Assembly: GCF_003330765.1 (NCBI RefSeq)
Contig: NZ_CP024902.1
Location: forward strand, 1,860,001-1,924,000
DNA: 64,000 bases
DNA from: Burkholderia pyrrocinia
GTDB lineage: Bacteria; Pseudomonadota; Gammaproteobacteria; Burkholderiales; Burkholderiaceae
Direction of reading: 5' to 3'
Shown here: positions 7,133-16,410 of the stretch, in pieces
How positions within the stretch are numbered: the stretch's first letter is position 1
How the letters are laid out: each line of letters begins with the position of its first letter
The notes under the pieces: model-generated
Seen by the model: only the letters and a program-made list of their open reading frames with translations
The model's database searches: none
What the model was told of the DNA's origin: nothing
Translations under genes and position numbers: made by a program

Positions 7133-10100
7133 ATGGCACGTTTCTTCATCGATCGCCCCGTCTTCGCGTGGGTGATCGCAATCTTCATCATGCTGGGCGG
7201 CGCGTTCGCGATCCGCGCGCTGCCCGTTGCGCAGTACCCGGACATCGCGCCGCCCGTCGTCAGCATCTATGCAACGTACCCGGGCGCGTCCGCGCAGGTC
7301 GTCGAGGAATCGGTGACTGCGCTGATCGAGCGCGAAATGAACGGCGCGCCGGGGCTGATGTATACGTCCGCGACGAGCAGCGCCGGGGCGGCGTCGCTGT
7401 ACCTGACGTTCAAGCAGGGCGTGAACGCCGATCTCGCGGCCGTCGAAGTGCAGAACCGGCTGAAGACGGTCGAGGCGCGGCTGCCCGAGCCCGTGCGCCG
7501 CGACGGCATCCAGGTCGAGAAGGCCGCCGACAACATCCAGCTCGTGGTGTCGCTCACGTCCGACGACGGCCGGATGACCGACGTGCAGCTCGGCGAGTAT
7601 GCGTCGGCGAACGTCGTGCAGGCGCTGCGCCGCGTCGACGGCGTCGGCAAGGTGCAGTTCTGGGGCGCCGAATATGCGATGCGGATCTGGCCCGACCCGG
7701 TGAAGATGGCCGGGCACGGCCTCACCGCGTCGGACCTCGCGTCGGCCGTGCGCGCGCACAACGCGCGCGTGACGATCGGCGACATCGGCCGCAGCGCGGT
7801 GCCGGACAGCGCGCCGATCGCGGCGACCGTGTTCGCCGACGCACCGCTGAAGACGCCGGCCGAATTCGGCGCGATCGCGCTGCGCACGCAGGCCGACGGC
7901 TCCGCGCTGACCCTGCGCGACGTCGCGCGCATCGAGTTCGGCGGCAACGACTACAACTATCCGTCGTACGTGAACGGCAAGGTCGCGACCGGGATGGGCA
8001 TCAAGCTCGCGCCGGGCTCGAACGCGGTGTCCACCGAGAAGCGCGTGCGTGCGGCGATGGACGAGCTGTCCGCGTACTTCCCGCCGGGCGTGAAGTACCA
8101 GATCCCGTACGAGACGTCGTCGTTCGTGCGCGTGTCGATGAACAAGGTCGTCACGACGCTGATCGAGGCCGGCGTGCTCGTGTTCCTCGTGATGTTCCTG
8201 TTCATGCAGAACCTGCGCGCGACGCTGATCCCGACGCTCGTCGTGCCGGTCGCGCTCGCGGGTACGTTCGGCGTGATGTACGCGGCCGGCTTCTCGATCA
8301 ACGTGCTGACGATGTTCGGGATGGTGCTCGCGATCGGCATCCTGGTCGACGACGCGATCGTCGTGGTCGAGAACGTCGAGCGGCTGATGGTCGAGGAAGG
8401 GCTCGGCCCGTACGACGCGACTGTCAAGGCGATGACGCAGATCAGCGGCGCGATCGTCGGGATTACGGTCGTGCTGACGTCGGTGTTCGTGCCGATGGCG
8501 TTCTTCGGCGGCGCGGTGGGCAACATCTACCGGCAGTTCGCGCTGTCGCTCGCGGTGTCGATCGGCTTCTCGGCGTTTCTTGCGTTGTCGCTGACGCCCG
8601 CGCTGTGCGCGACGCTGCTCAAGCCCGTGTCCGGCGAGCATCATGAGAAGCGCGGCTTCTTCGGCTGGTTCAACCGTTTCGTCGCGCGTTCGACGCAGCG
8701 CTACGCGACGCGCGTCGGCGCGATGCTGAAGAAGCCGGTGCGCTGGCTGGTCGTCTACGGCGCGCTCACCGCGGCGGCGGCGCTGATGCTCATGCAACTG
8801 CCGACCGCGTTCCTGCCGGACGAGGACCAGGGCAATTTCATGGCGATGGTGATCCGGCCGCAAGGCACGCCGCTTGCGGAAACGATGCAGAGCGTGCGCG
8901 AGGTCGAGTCGTACATCCGCAACGATGAGCCGGCCGCGTATACGTTCGCGCTCGGCGGTTTCAACCTGTACGGCGAAGGGCCGAACGGCGGGATGATCTT
9001 CGTCACGCTGAAAAACTGGAAGGAGCGCAAGGCCGCGCGCGATCACGTGCAGGCGATCGTCGCGCGCATCAACGCACGCTTCGCGGGCACGCCGAACACG
9101 ACGGTGTTCGCGATGAATTCGCCGGCGCTGCCCGATCTCGGCTCGTCGAGCGGCTTCGACTTCCGGCTGCAGAACCGCGGCGGGCTCGACTATGCGACGT
9201 TCAGCGCCGCGCGCGAGCAGTTGCTCGCGGCGGGCGGCAAGGACCGGGCGCTCACCGACCTGATGTTTGCCGGCACGCAGGACGCGCCGCAACTGAAGCT
9301 CGACATCGATCGCGCGAAGGCCTCCGCGCTCGGCGTGTCGATGGACGAGATCAACACGACGCTCGCGGTGATGTTCGGCTCCGACTATATCGGCGACTTC
9401 ATGCACGGCACGCAGGTGCGGCGCGTGATCGTGCAGGCCGACGGGCTGCACCGGCTCGATCCGGACGACGTGAAGAAGCTGCGCGTGCGCAACGCGCGCG
9501 GCGAGATGGTGCCGCTCGCGGCGTTCACGACGCTGCACTGGACGCTCGGACCGCCGCAGCTCACGCGCTACAACGGCTACCCGTCATTCACGATCAACGG
9601 TTCGGCTGCCGAGGGCCACAGCAGCGGCGAGGCGATGGCCGCGATCGAGCGGATCGCGGCGAAGTTGCCGGCCGGCATCGGTTACTCATGGTCGGGGCAG
9701 TCGTTCGAGGAGCGGCTGTCGGGCGCGCAGGCGCCGATGCTGTTCGCGCTGTCGGTGCTCGTCGTGTTCCTCGCGCTCGCGGCGCTTTACGAGAGCTGGT
9801 CGATCCCGTTCGCGGTGATGCTGGTCGTCCCGCTCGGCGTGATCGGCGCGGTGCTCGGCGTCACGCTGCGCGGGATGCCGAACGACATCTATTTCAAGGT
9901 GGGGCTGATCGCGACGATCGGGCTGTCCGCGAAGAACGCGATCCTGATCGTCGAAGTCGCGAAGGATCTGGTCGCGCAGCGCATGTCGCTGGTCGACGCC
10001 GCGCTCGAGGCCGCGCGCCTGCGGCTGCGGCCGATCGTGATGACGTCGCTCGCTTTCGGCGTCGGCGTGCTGCCGCTCGCGTTCGCGTCGGGCGCCGCGT

Positions 10101-10270
10101 CCGGCGCGCAGATGGCGATCGGCACCGGCGTGCTCGGCGGCGTGATTACGGCGACCGTGCTCGCGGTGTTCCTCGTCCCGCTGTTTTTCGTGATCGTCGG
10201 CCGTCTGTTCGACGTCGGCCCGCGCCGACGCGGCGGGTCGCAACCGGCGACGATGGAGGGATCGCAATGA
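7133..10270 (+). CDS. amrB: RND-family multidrug efflux transporter (HAE1), inner-membrane pump
   Basis: 1045 aa, the usual length for AcrB/MexB-type pumps. It begins MARFFIDRPVFAWVIAIFIM, the canonical first helix. The proton-relay helix carries GILVDDAIVVVENVERLM (two adjacent Asp). The second half has the matching helix with SAKNAILIVEVAKDL, including the conserved Lys. Two large periplasmic loops follow TM1 and TM7, giving a 12-TM trimeric drug/proton antiporter. Its stop overlaps the next gene by 4 nt (ATGA). With the adaptor and the outer-membrane channel it forms a complete export complex. Substrates are not readable from sequence; in Burkholderia the AmrB group exports aminoglycosides and macrolides. 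Confidence 0.93.
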   Translation: MARFFIDRPVFAWVIAIFIMLGGAFAIRALPVAQYPDIAPPVVSIYATYPGASAQVVEESVTALIEREMNGAPGLMYTSATSSAGAASLYLTFKQGVNADLAAVEVQNRLKTVEARLPEPVRRDGIQVEKAADNIQLVVSLTSDDGRMTDVQLGEYASANVVQALRRVDGVGKVQFWGAEYAMRIWPDPVKMAGHGLTASDLASAVRAHNARVTIGDIGRSAVPDSAPIAATVFADAPLKTPAEFGAIALRTQADGSALTLRDVARIEFGGNDYNYPSYVNGKVATGMGIKLAPGSNAVSTEKRVRAAMDELSAYFPPGVKYQIPYETSSFVRVSMNKVVTTLIEAGVLVFLVMFLFMQNLRATLIPTLVVPVALAGTFGVMYAAGFSINVLTMFGMVLAIGILVDDAIVVVENVERLMVEEGLGPYDATVKAMTQISGAIVGITVVLTSVFVPMAFFGGAVGNIYRQFALSLAVSIGFSAFLALSLTPALCATLLKPVSGEHHEKRGFFGWFNRFVARSTQRYATRVGAMLKKPVRWLVVYGALTAAAALMLMQLPTAFLPDEDQGNFMAMVIRPQGTPLAETMQSVREVESYIRNDEPAAYTFALGGFNLYGEGPNGGMIFVTLKNWKERKAARDHVQAIVARINARFAGTPNTTVFAMNSPALPDLGSSSGFDFRLQNRGGLDYATFSAAREQLLAAGGKDRALTDLMFAGTQDAPQLKLDIDRAKASALGVSMDEINTTLAVMFGSDYIGDFMHGTQVRRVIVQADGLHRLDPDDVKKLRVRNARGEMVPLAAFTTLHWTLGPPQLTRYNGYPSFTINGSAAEGHSSGEAMAAIERIAAKLPAGIGYSWSGQSFEERLSGAQAPMLFALSVLVVFLALAALYESWSIPFAVMLVVPLGVIGAVLGVTLRGMPNDIYFKVGLIATIGLSAKNAILIVEVAKDLVAQRMSLVDAALEAARLRLRPIVMTSLAFGVGVLPLAFASGAASGAQMAIGTGVLGGVITATVLAVFLVPLFFVIVGRLFDVGPRRRGGSQPATMEGSQ

Positions 10271-11730
10271 TGTTTGCGCTGAATGCACGCGCGACGCTGC
10301 GGGTTCAGCTCGCGCTGGCCGCCGTGCTCGCGCTCGCCGGCTGCTCGCTCGCGCCACGCTACGAGCGCCCGGCGGCACCCGTGCCGGCCACCTATGCGCC
10401 GGCCGACGGCAGCGCATCGCCAGCTGCGGCACCGGGCGCCGAGTCCGATGTCGCGCTGCTCGACGACTGGCATGCGTATTTCACCGATCCGGCGCTGCAG
10501 GCGTGGATCGACGCGGCGCTCGCGAACAACCGCGACCTGCGGATCGCGGCCGGCCGGCTCGAGGAGGCCCGTGCGCTGTACGGCGTGCAGCGCGCGGACC
10601 TGATGCCGTCGGTCGATGCGAATCTCGGCTATGAACGTGCGCGCCAGTACGACCCGGTCGTGCGCGAAAGCGCGATCAGCGGGCTGTATCGCGCGGGCGT
10701 TGGTGTCAGCGCGTATGAACTCGACCTGTTCGGCCGCGTGCGCAACCTGTCCGATGCGGCGCTCGCCGAATATTTCGCGACGGCTGACGCGCAGCGCACG
10801 GTCCGCATCGGCGTGATCGCCGAAGTCGCGGGCGCGTACGTATCGGAGCGTTCGCTGTACGAGCAGCTCGCGCTGGCGCAGCGCACGCTGGACGCGCGCG
10901 AACGCATGGCCGCGCTCACGCAGCGCCGCTACGCGGCCGGCACGAGCGACGCGATCGAGCTGCGCTCGGCCGAGATGCTGGTGGCGTCCGCGCGTGCATC
11001 GCAGGCCGCGCTGCAGCGCGAGCATGCGCAGGCCGTGCGGGCGCTGCAGTTGCTCGCGGGCGATTTCGCGCGCAACGTGCCCGTCGACGCGACCGCGCTC
11101 GATACGCTGTCGATCGCGCCGGTGGCGCCTGGCGCACCGAGCGCGCTGCTCGAGCGGCGGCCGGACATCCGGCAGGCCGAGGCGCGGCTCAAGGCGGCGA
11201 ACGCGCAGATCGGTGCCGCACGCGCGGCGTTCTTCCCGCGCATCGCGCTGACGACCGACTACGGCTCGGTCAGCGATGCGTTCTCGAGTTTGTTCGCGGG
11301 CGGCACGAGCGTGTGGACGTTCGCGCCGCGCATCACGCTGCCGATCTTCGCGGGTGGACGCAATCGCGCGAACCTCGACGTCGCGAACGCGCGCAAGCAC
11401 ATCGCCGTCGCCGAATACGAGAAGACGGTGCAGACCGCATTCCGCGAAGTGGCCGACGCGTTCGCCGCGCGCGACTGGATCGATCGCCAGCTTGCCGCGC
11501 AGCAGGACGTGTACACGGCCGACGGCGCGCGGCTGAAGCTCGCGGAGCGCCGCTACGCGGGTGGCGTCGCGACGTATCTCGAACTGCTCGACGCGCAGCG
11601 CAGCACGTACGAGTCGGGGCAGGAACTGATCCGGCTCAAGCAGCTCAGGCTCGCGAACGCGATCGCGCTGTACCGCGCGCTCGGCGGCGGCTGGGCGCCG
11701 GCATCGGCGGAGGCCGCGGCCTCCGCGTGA
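10267..11730 (+). CDS. oprA: Outer-membrane efflux lipoprotein of the RND system (OprM/NodT family)
   Basis: 487 aa. A lipobox is present (LALAG|CSLAP, Cys ~20 of the signal), followed by the family hallmark YERPAAPVPATYA. Two repeated OEP domains with long coiled-coil helices follow (for example RRYAAGTSDAIELRSAEM and its repeat RRYAGGVATYLELLDAQRST). This is a TolC-like trimeric channel. ATG at 10267 overlaps the pump stop and lies 6 nt after GGAGGG; a second in-frame ATG at 10270 is also possible. It ends the efflux operon, with a strong hairpin 40 nt downstream. The symbol could equally be oprM; naming differs between Burkholderia species. Confidence 0.88.
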   Translation: MMFALNARATLRVQLALAAVLALAGCSLAPRYERPAAPVPATYAPADGSASPAAAPGAESDVALLDDWHAYFTDPALQAWIDAALANNRDLRIAAGRLEEARALYGVQRADLMPSVDANLGYERARQYDPVVRESAISGLYRAGVGVSAYELDLFGRVRNLSDAALAEYFATADAQRTVRIGVIAEVAGAYVSERSLYEQLALAQRTLDARERMAALTQRRYAAGTSDAIELRSAEMLVASARASQAALQREHAQAVRALQLLAGDFARNVPVDATALDTLSIAPVAPGAPSALLERRPDIRQAEARLKAANAQIGAARAAFFPRIALTTDYGSVSDAFSSLFAGGTSVWTFAPRITLPIFAGGRNRANLDVANARKHIAVAEYEKTVQTAFREVADAFAARDWIDRQLAAQQDVYTADGARLKLAERRYAGGVATYLELLDAQRSTYESGQELIRLKQLRLANAIALYRALGGGWAPASAEAAASA

Positions 11731-11770
11731 TGCCCGTCGCCTGACGCCACCGCGCGCGGGCGACAAGACG

Positions 11771-11798
11771 GCGGCGGCACGATCCGACGTGCCGCCGC
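11771..11798 (+). terminator. Terminator hairpin of the efflux operon
   Basis: Perfect 10-bp stem GCGGCGGCAC / GTGCCGCCGC with an 8-nt loop, 40 nt after the channel gene stop. No U-tract follows. Confidence 0.6.
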
Positions 11799-12560
11799 CG
11801 CTTCGACCGATAGCGTTACCCCGGCGATACCTTCCTTCGTCGACCCGCCAGCCAAACGTTTTTCATCCTTTGGCAGCGCGCAGGTGCACGTTCCGGAACA
11901 TCCCGCATTCCGCGACCGATCGTGTCGCGACCCGGTGCAAACGTGTGCCGCGCCTCTTTCGTTCCCGTCTCCTGCAGTCTGTCGGCAAGTCGCGTTCCGA
12001 CGGCTGCGCATGCGCGCGATTCCCGATCGGGAGTTGACGGTCGGATTAATCCGTGCATTGAAATTAATGAGAGTGGCAAAGTGTCGCAGTAAAACGTTTG
12101 TATTTATACCGCAATCGTTTGCGCAATGAATTTGGATTTTCGGAATAGCTGGTTAATTTCCTGTCTGTTGAAAATGATTTGATATTGGCGTTGTCGGTTG
12201 CCAACGGTGGCGGTATTGGACAATGTTTTGTCTTTTTCGGGGTGGATCTTGCATGATCCAATACCAGCAAGGGTGAGCGGGGTGGTTGCGGTTATTCGTC
12301 GAAAATATCTTTAATCTTCAATTGGTTCTGTCGAATAGAAAATGACTGCGGATAAAAATGACAGGATTGAAAATTGTCAGGAAATAATGTGATTTGAAGG
12401 GCGTAAATCGGACATTGTCAGAGGCATTTGACAATGATTTACAGAATTCTTTCATGATTATCTCGATAATGCCGCCTCGTGACGGACGGGAGCCAACCAC
12501 ACGCTGCCGTTTGAGTCCGCCACGTCGTCCATTCCATTTGCACTCCTTACGGGAAACGTC
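11799..12560 (+). promoter_or_regulatory. Low-GC regulatory region upstream of the pilus operon
   Basis: No convincing gene is present. From about 12050 to 12480 the base composition drops sharply against the GC-rich surroundings, typical of control regions and of xenogeneic-silencer targets. Inverted repeats near the pilin gene include CATTGTCA-8 nt-TGACAATG (12413-12436) and ATTATC-TC-GATAAT (12457-12470). A further half-site ATTGTCA lies at 12373-12379. TTGACA at 12428-12433 could be a -35 element. The region probably sets phase or regulated expression of the pilus; the regulator is unknown. Confidence 0.5.
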
Positions 12561-13073
12561 ATGAAAAAATCCATCCTGACCGCTGTCGCACTCGCGGCCC
12601 TGTCCACCTCGGCCTTCGCAGCGGGCACCGGCACGATCAACTTCACGGGCGAGATCGTCGCGGGTGCGTGCGGCATCGATTCGGGCTCGGTCAACCAGAC
12701 CGTGAACCTCGGCAAGGTGCCGACCAACGTGTTCAAGCAGGCAGGCGACAAGTCCACGCCGACCAACTTCGACATCAAGCTGACCGACTGCGACACGAGC
12801 ATCGCGCAGAACGCGTACTTCACGTTCACGGGCACGTCGAGCGCGGGCCAGCCGAAGCTGCTCGCCACGATCGGTTCGGCAACCAACGTCGGCATCCGCC
12901 TGCAGGCCGCGTCGGGCGAATACCTCGACAACGGCGCCGAGCAGAAGGCCCCGACCTTGCTGCAAAACGGCACGAACACCGCACGCTTCGCAGCGATGTA
13001 CGAAGCGACGGCAGCCGGCGTGACGCCGGGTACCGCCGACGGCGTCGCGAACTTCACGGTCCGCTACCAGTAA
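12561..13073 (+). CDS. Type 1-like fimbrial major subunit (pilin)
   Basis: 170 aa. A Sec signal peptide (MKKSILTAVALAALSTSAFA, cleaved before AGTGT) precedes a FimA-type domain. Features of the family: GTINFTGEIVAGACGIDSG near the mature N-terminus, two cysteines (in GACG and LTDCDTS) that form the pilin disulfide, and a C-terminal beta-zipper ending FTVRYQ with the penultimate Tyr used for chaperone binding. It polymerises by donor-strand exchange into the fibre. It is first of four co-directional genes (pilin, usher, chaperone, adhesin). The start is followed by a typical signal and preceded by a weak GGGAAACGTC region. Confidence 0.92.
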   Translation: MKKSILTAVALAALSTSAFAAGTGTINFTGEIVAGACGIDSGSVNQTVNLGKVPTNVFKQAGDKSTPTNFDIKLTDCDTSIAQNAYFTFTGTSSAGQPKLLATIGSATNVGIRLQAASGEYLDNGAEQKAPTLLQNGTNTARFAAMYEATAAGVTPGTADGVANFTVRYQ

Positions 13074-13160
13074 GCCGCCGCACCGGGGAAGGGTGCACGC
13101 ACCCTTCCTCGTTCATTTTCCCTCCCGTTTTTCTCCTCCTCGGACTTTCGGTAGCGCCGC

Positions 13161-15647
13161 GTGCGAATCAGACATTCCTTCCTTTGCGTCTCCGTGCTGG
13201 TCGTCGGCAGCCAGGGCCATGCGACGGAATTCAATTCGTCGTTTCTGAACATCGACGGCACGGGCAATGTCGATCTGTCGCAGTTCTCGCAGGCCGACTT
13301 CACGCTGCCGGGCGAGTACATGCTCGACGTGCAGGTCAACGACCTGTTCTACGGGCTGCAGTCGGTCGAGTTCATCGCCGTCGACGCGTCCGGAGCGGGC
13401 AAGCCGTGCCTGCGCCCGGAGCTCGTCGCGCAGTTCGGGCTGAAGCCGTCGCTCGCGAAGGACCTGCCGCGCTTCCAGGGCGGACGTTGCGTCGATCTGG
13501 GCGCGATCGAGGGGGCGACCGTGCGTTACCTGAAGAGCGACGGACGGCTCAAGATCACGATTCCGCAGGCCGCGCTCGAGTTCACCGATTCGACCTATCT
13601 GCCGCCGGAGCGCTGGTCCGAAGGGATTCCGGGCGCGATGCTCGACTATCGCGTGATCGCGAACACGAACCGCAACCTCGGTGCGGGCGGCGGGCAGACG
13701 AATTCGATCCAGGCCTACGGGACAGTCGGCGCGAACTGGGACGCATGGCGTTTTCGCGGCGACTACCAGGCGCAGTCGAACGTGGGCAACACGGCGTACG
13801 CGGACCGCGCGTTCCGCTTCAGCCGGCTTTACGCATTTCGCGCGCTGCCGTCGATCCAGTCGACGGTGACGTTCGGCGACGACTACCTGACTTCCGACAT
13901 TTTCGACACGTTCGCGCTGACGGGCGCGTCGATCCGCAGCGACGACCGCATGCTGCCGCCGTCGCTGCGCGGCTATGCGCCGCTGATCGCGGGCGTCGCG
14001 CGCACCAACGCAACCGTGACCGTGTCGCAGGCGGGGCGCGTGCTGTACGTGACGCGCGTGTCGCCGGGCGCCTTTGCGCTGCAGAACATCAACACGAGCG
14101 TGCAGGGCACGCTCGACGTCGCGGTCGAGGAAGAGGACGGCAGCGTGCAGCGCTTCCAGGTGACGACCGCCGCCGTGCCGTTCCTCGCGCGCACGGGGCA
14201 GTTGCGCTACAAGGCCGCGGTCGGCAAGCCGCGCCTGTTCGGCGGCGCGGGCATCACGCCGTTCTTCGGCTTCGGCGAAATTGCGTACGGCCTGCCGTTC
14301 GACGTCACGGTGTATGGCGGCTTCATCGCCGCGTCGGGCTATACGTCGATCGCGCTCGGCGTCGGCCGCGATTTCGGCGCGTTCGGCGCGGTGTCGGCCG
14401 ACGTCACGCATGCGCGGGCGCGCCTGTGGTGGAACGGCGCAACGCGCAACGGCAACTCGTATCGCGTCAACTATTCGAAGCACTTCGACGGGCTCGATGC
14501 CGACGTGCGCTTCTTCGGCTATCGCTTCTCCGAACGCGAATACACGAACTTCGCGCAATTCTCGGGCGACCCGACCGCGTACGGCCTCGCCAACAGCAAG
14601 CAGCGCTACTCGGCGACGATGTCGAAGCGCTTCGGCGACACGTCGACCTATTTCTCGTACGACCAGACGACCTACTGGGCGCGCGTGTCGGAGCAGCGTG
14701 TCGGCCTCACGCTGACACGCGCGTTCTCGATCGGCGCGCTGCGCAACCTGAACGTCAGCTTGTCGGCATTTCGCACGCAGAGCGCGGGCGCGAGCGGCAA
14801 CCAGTTCTCGGTTACCGCGACGCTGCCGATCGGCGGCCGCCACACCGTCACGTCGAACCTGACGACGGGCAGCGGCAGCACGAGCGTGAACGCAGGCTAC
14901 ATCTACGACGATCCGGATGGCCGCACCTACCAGGTCAACGCGGGCGCGACCGACGGCCGCGCGTCGGCGAACGCGAGCTACCGCCAGCGCACGTCGGCGT
15001 ACCAGCTCACCGCGCAGGCGTCGACGCTCGCCAATGCGTATGCGGCCGCGTCGCTCGAAGTCGACGGCTCGTTCGTCGCGACGCAGTACGGCGTCTCCGC
15101 GCACGCGAACGGCAACGCGGGCGATACGCGGCTGCTGGTGTCGACCGACGGCGTGCCCGACGTGCCGCTGTCCGGCACGCTCACGCATACCGATTCGCGC
15201 GGTTATGCCGTGCTCGACGGCATCTCGCCGTACAACGTGTACGACGCGACCGTCAACGTCGAGAAGCTGCCGCTCGAAGTGCAGGTGACGAACCCGATCC
15301 AGCGCATGGTGCTGACCGACGGCGCGATCGGCTTCGTGAAGTTCTCCGCCGCGCGCGGCAGCAACCTGTACCTGACGCTGACCGACCCGGCCGGCAAGCC
15401 GTTGCCGTTCGGTGCTTCGGTGCAGGACACGGCGAACGGCAAGGAGCTCGGCATCGTCGGCGAGGGCGGTGCGGCGTTCCTGACCCAGGTCCAGCCGAAG
15501 TCCACGCTTGCGGTGCGCGCGGGCGAACGCACGCTCTGCACGGTCGACGCACTGCCGAACCAGCTCCAACTCGAAGGCACGCCGATCCCGGTGACGTGCC
15601 AGACGCCCGGCGAGTCGCATGCAGCGGCCGCGCGGGTCGAACGATGA
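13161..15647 (+). CDS. Outer-membrane fimbrial usher
   Basis: 828 aa, FimD/PapC family. The predicted signal peptide ends near HATEFNSSFLN. An N-terminal chaperone-binding domain (EFNSSFLNIDGTGNVDLSQF) is followed by a ~24-strand beta-barrel with the plug domain around residues 230-320. Two C-terminal Ig-like domains contain a Cys pair (TLCTVDALPNQLQ...VTCQTP). The start is GTG at 13161, the only plausible start before the signal sequence; no strong Shine-Dalgarno is visible. It lies 87 nt after the pilin and 16 nt before the chaperone, so they are probably co-transcribed. It forms the outer-membrane pore through which subunits are assembled. Confidence 0.92.
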   Translation: MRIRHSFLCVSVLVVGSQGHATEFNSSFLNIDGTGNVDLSQFSQADFTLPGEYMLDVQVNDLFYGLQSVEFIAVDASGAGKPCLRPELVAQFGLKPSLAKDLPRFQGGRCVDLGAIEGATVRYLKSDGRLKITIPQAALEFTDSTYLPPERWSEGIPGAMLDYRVIANTNRNLGAGGGQTNSIQAYGTVGANWDAWRFRGDYQAQSNVGNTAYADRAFRFSRLYAFRALPSIQSTVTFGDDYLTSDIFDTFALTGASIRSDDRMLPPSLRGYAPLIAGVARTNATVTVSQAGRVLYVTRVSPGAFALQNINTSVQGTLDVAVEEEDGSVQRFQVTTAAVPFLARTGQLRYKAAVGKPRLFGGAGITPFFGFGEIAYGLPFDVTVYGGFIAASGYTSIALGVGRDFGAFGAVSADVTHARARLWWNGATRNGNSYRVNYSKHFDGLDADVRFFGYRFSEREYTNFAQFSGDPTAYGLANSKQRYSATMSKRFGDTSTYFSYDQTTYWARVSEQRVGLTLTRAFSIGALRNLNVSLSAFRTQSAGASGNQFSVTATLPIGGRHTVTSNLTTGSGSTSVNAGYIYDDPDGRTYQVNAGATDGRASANASYRQRTSAYQLTAQASTLANAYAAASLEVDGSFVATQYGVSAHANGNAGDTRLLVSTDGVPDVPLSGTLTHTDSRGYAVLDGISPYNVYDATVNVEKLPLEVQVTNPIQRMVLTDGAIGFVKFSAARGSNLYLTLTDPAGKPLPFGASVQDTANGKELGIVGEGGAAFLTQVQPKSTLAVRAGERTLCTVDALPNQLQLEGTPIPVTCQTPGESHAAAARVER

Positions 15648-15663
15648 TTTCACGGATCCTGAG

Positions 15664-16410
15664 ATGAAAAATCCTTTCTCCCTTTCTTTCCCGCGGCGCG
15701 CGTCGTACGTGCTCGCAACCGCCGGCGCGCTGCTCGCGGGCGCCGCGCAGGCGGCGATCGTGCCCGACCGCACGCGCGTGATCTTCAACGAAGGCGAACA
15801 GGCCGCGATCGTCACGATCACCAACAAGAGCACGACGTATCCGTATCTCGTGCAGTCGTGGCTCGAGGATGCGAAAGGCAACAAGATCACGTCGCCACTG
15901 ATGGTCGTGCCGCCGCTGCAACGCGTCGAGGCGAACGAGCGCAACGTGCTGCGGATCGCGAAGCTGCCGGGCACCGAGTTGCCGGCGGATCGCGAATCGG
16001 TGTTCTACCTGAACATCCGCGAAGTGCCGCCGAAGACCGATACGCCGAACACGCTGCAGATCGCGCTGCATACGCAGATGAAGCTGTTCTACCGGCCGAA
16101 GGCCGTGCAGCCCGCGCGCGACGAGGACTGGACGCTGCCGATGACGCTGCGGGTGGACGCGGCCGCGCACAAGCTGGTGTTCGACAACCCGACGCCGTAC
16201 CACGTGACGGTGGTCGACGTGAGCGCGGGCGCGCAGAAGACGCCGGTGCCGATGGAGCCGGTGATGGTGAGCCCGATGAGCACGGCCGACGTGCCGTTCA
16301 AGGCCGCGACGCCGTTGACGCTGTTCGTCACGCATATCGACGATTACGGCGGCCAGGTGGCGGTCGAGTATGCGTGCGATGCGGGTGCTTGCAAGAGCGT
16401 GAAGAAATGA
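15664..16410 (+). CDS. Periplasmic fimbrial chaperone
   Basis: 248 aa, FimC/PapD family. ATG at 15664 gives a signal peptide (SYVLATAGALLAGAAQA|AIV); an upstream in-frame start at 15619 overlaps the usher and adds a polar tail. The mature protein has the two-Ig-domain fold. Family residues: Arg in PDRTRVIFNEGE (subunit C-terminus anchor), the hydrophobic subunit-capping strand region TSPLMVVPPLQRVEAN, and the signature RESVFYLNIREVPP. It folds and escorts pilins to the usher. Its stop overlaps the adhesin gene (ATGA), supporting translational coupling. Confidence 0.93.
   Translation: MKNPFSLSFPRRASYVLATAGALLAGAAQAAIVPDRTRVIFNEGEQAAIVTITNKSTTYPYLVQSWLEDAKGNKITSPLMVVPPLQRVEANERNVLRIAKLPGTELPADRESVFYLNIREVPPKTDTPNTLQIALHTQMKLFYRPKAVQPARDEDWTLPMTLRVDAAAHKLVFDNPTPYHVTVVDVSAGAQKTPVPMEPVMVSPMSTADVPFKAATPLTLFVTHIDDYGGQVAVEYACDAGACKSVKK

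Noticed and set aside
12050..12480. Remnant of an insertion sequence or prophage in the AT-rich gap
   Set aside because: No transposase fragment, terminal inverted repeats or target duplication could be found; it looks like a control region.
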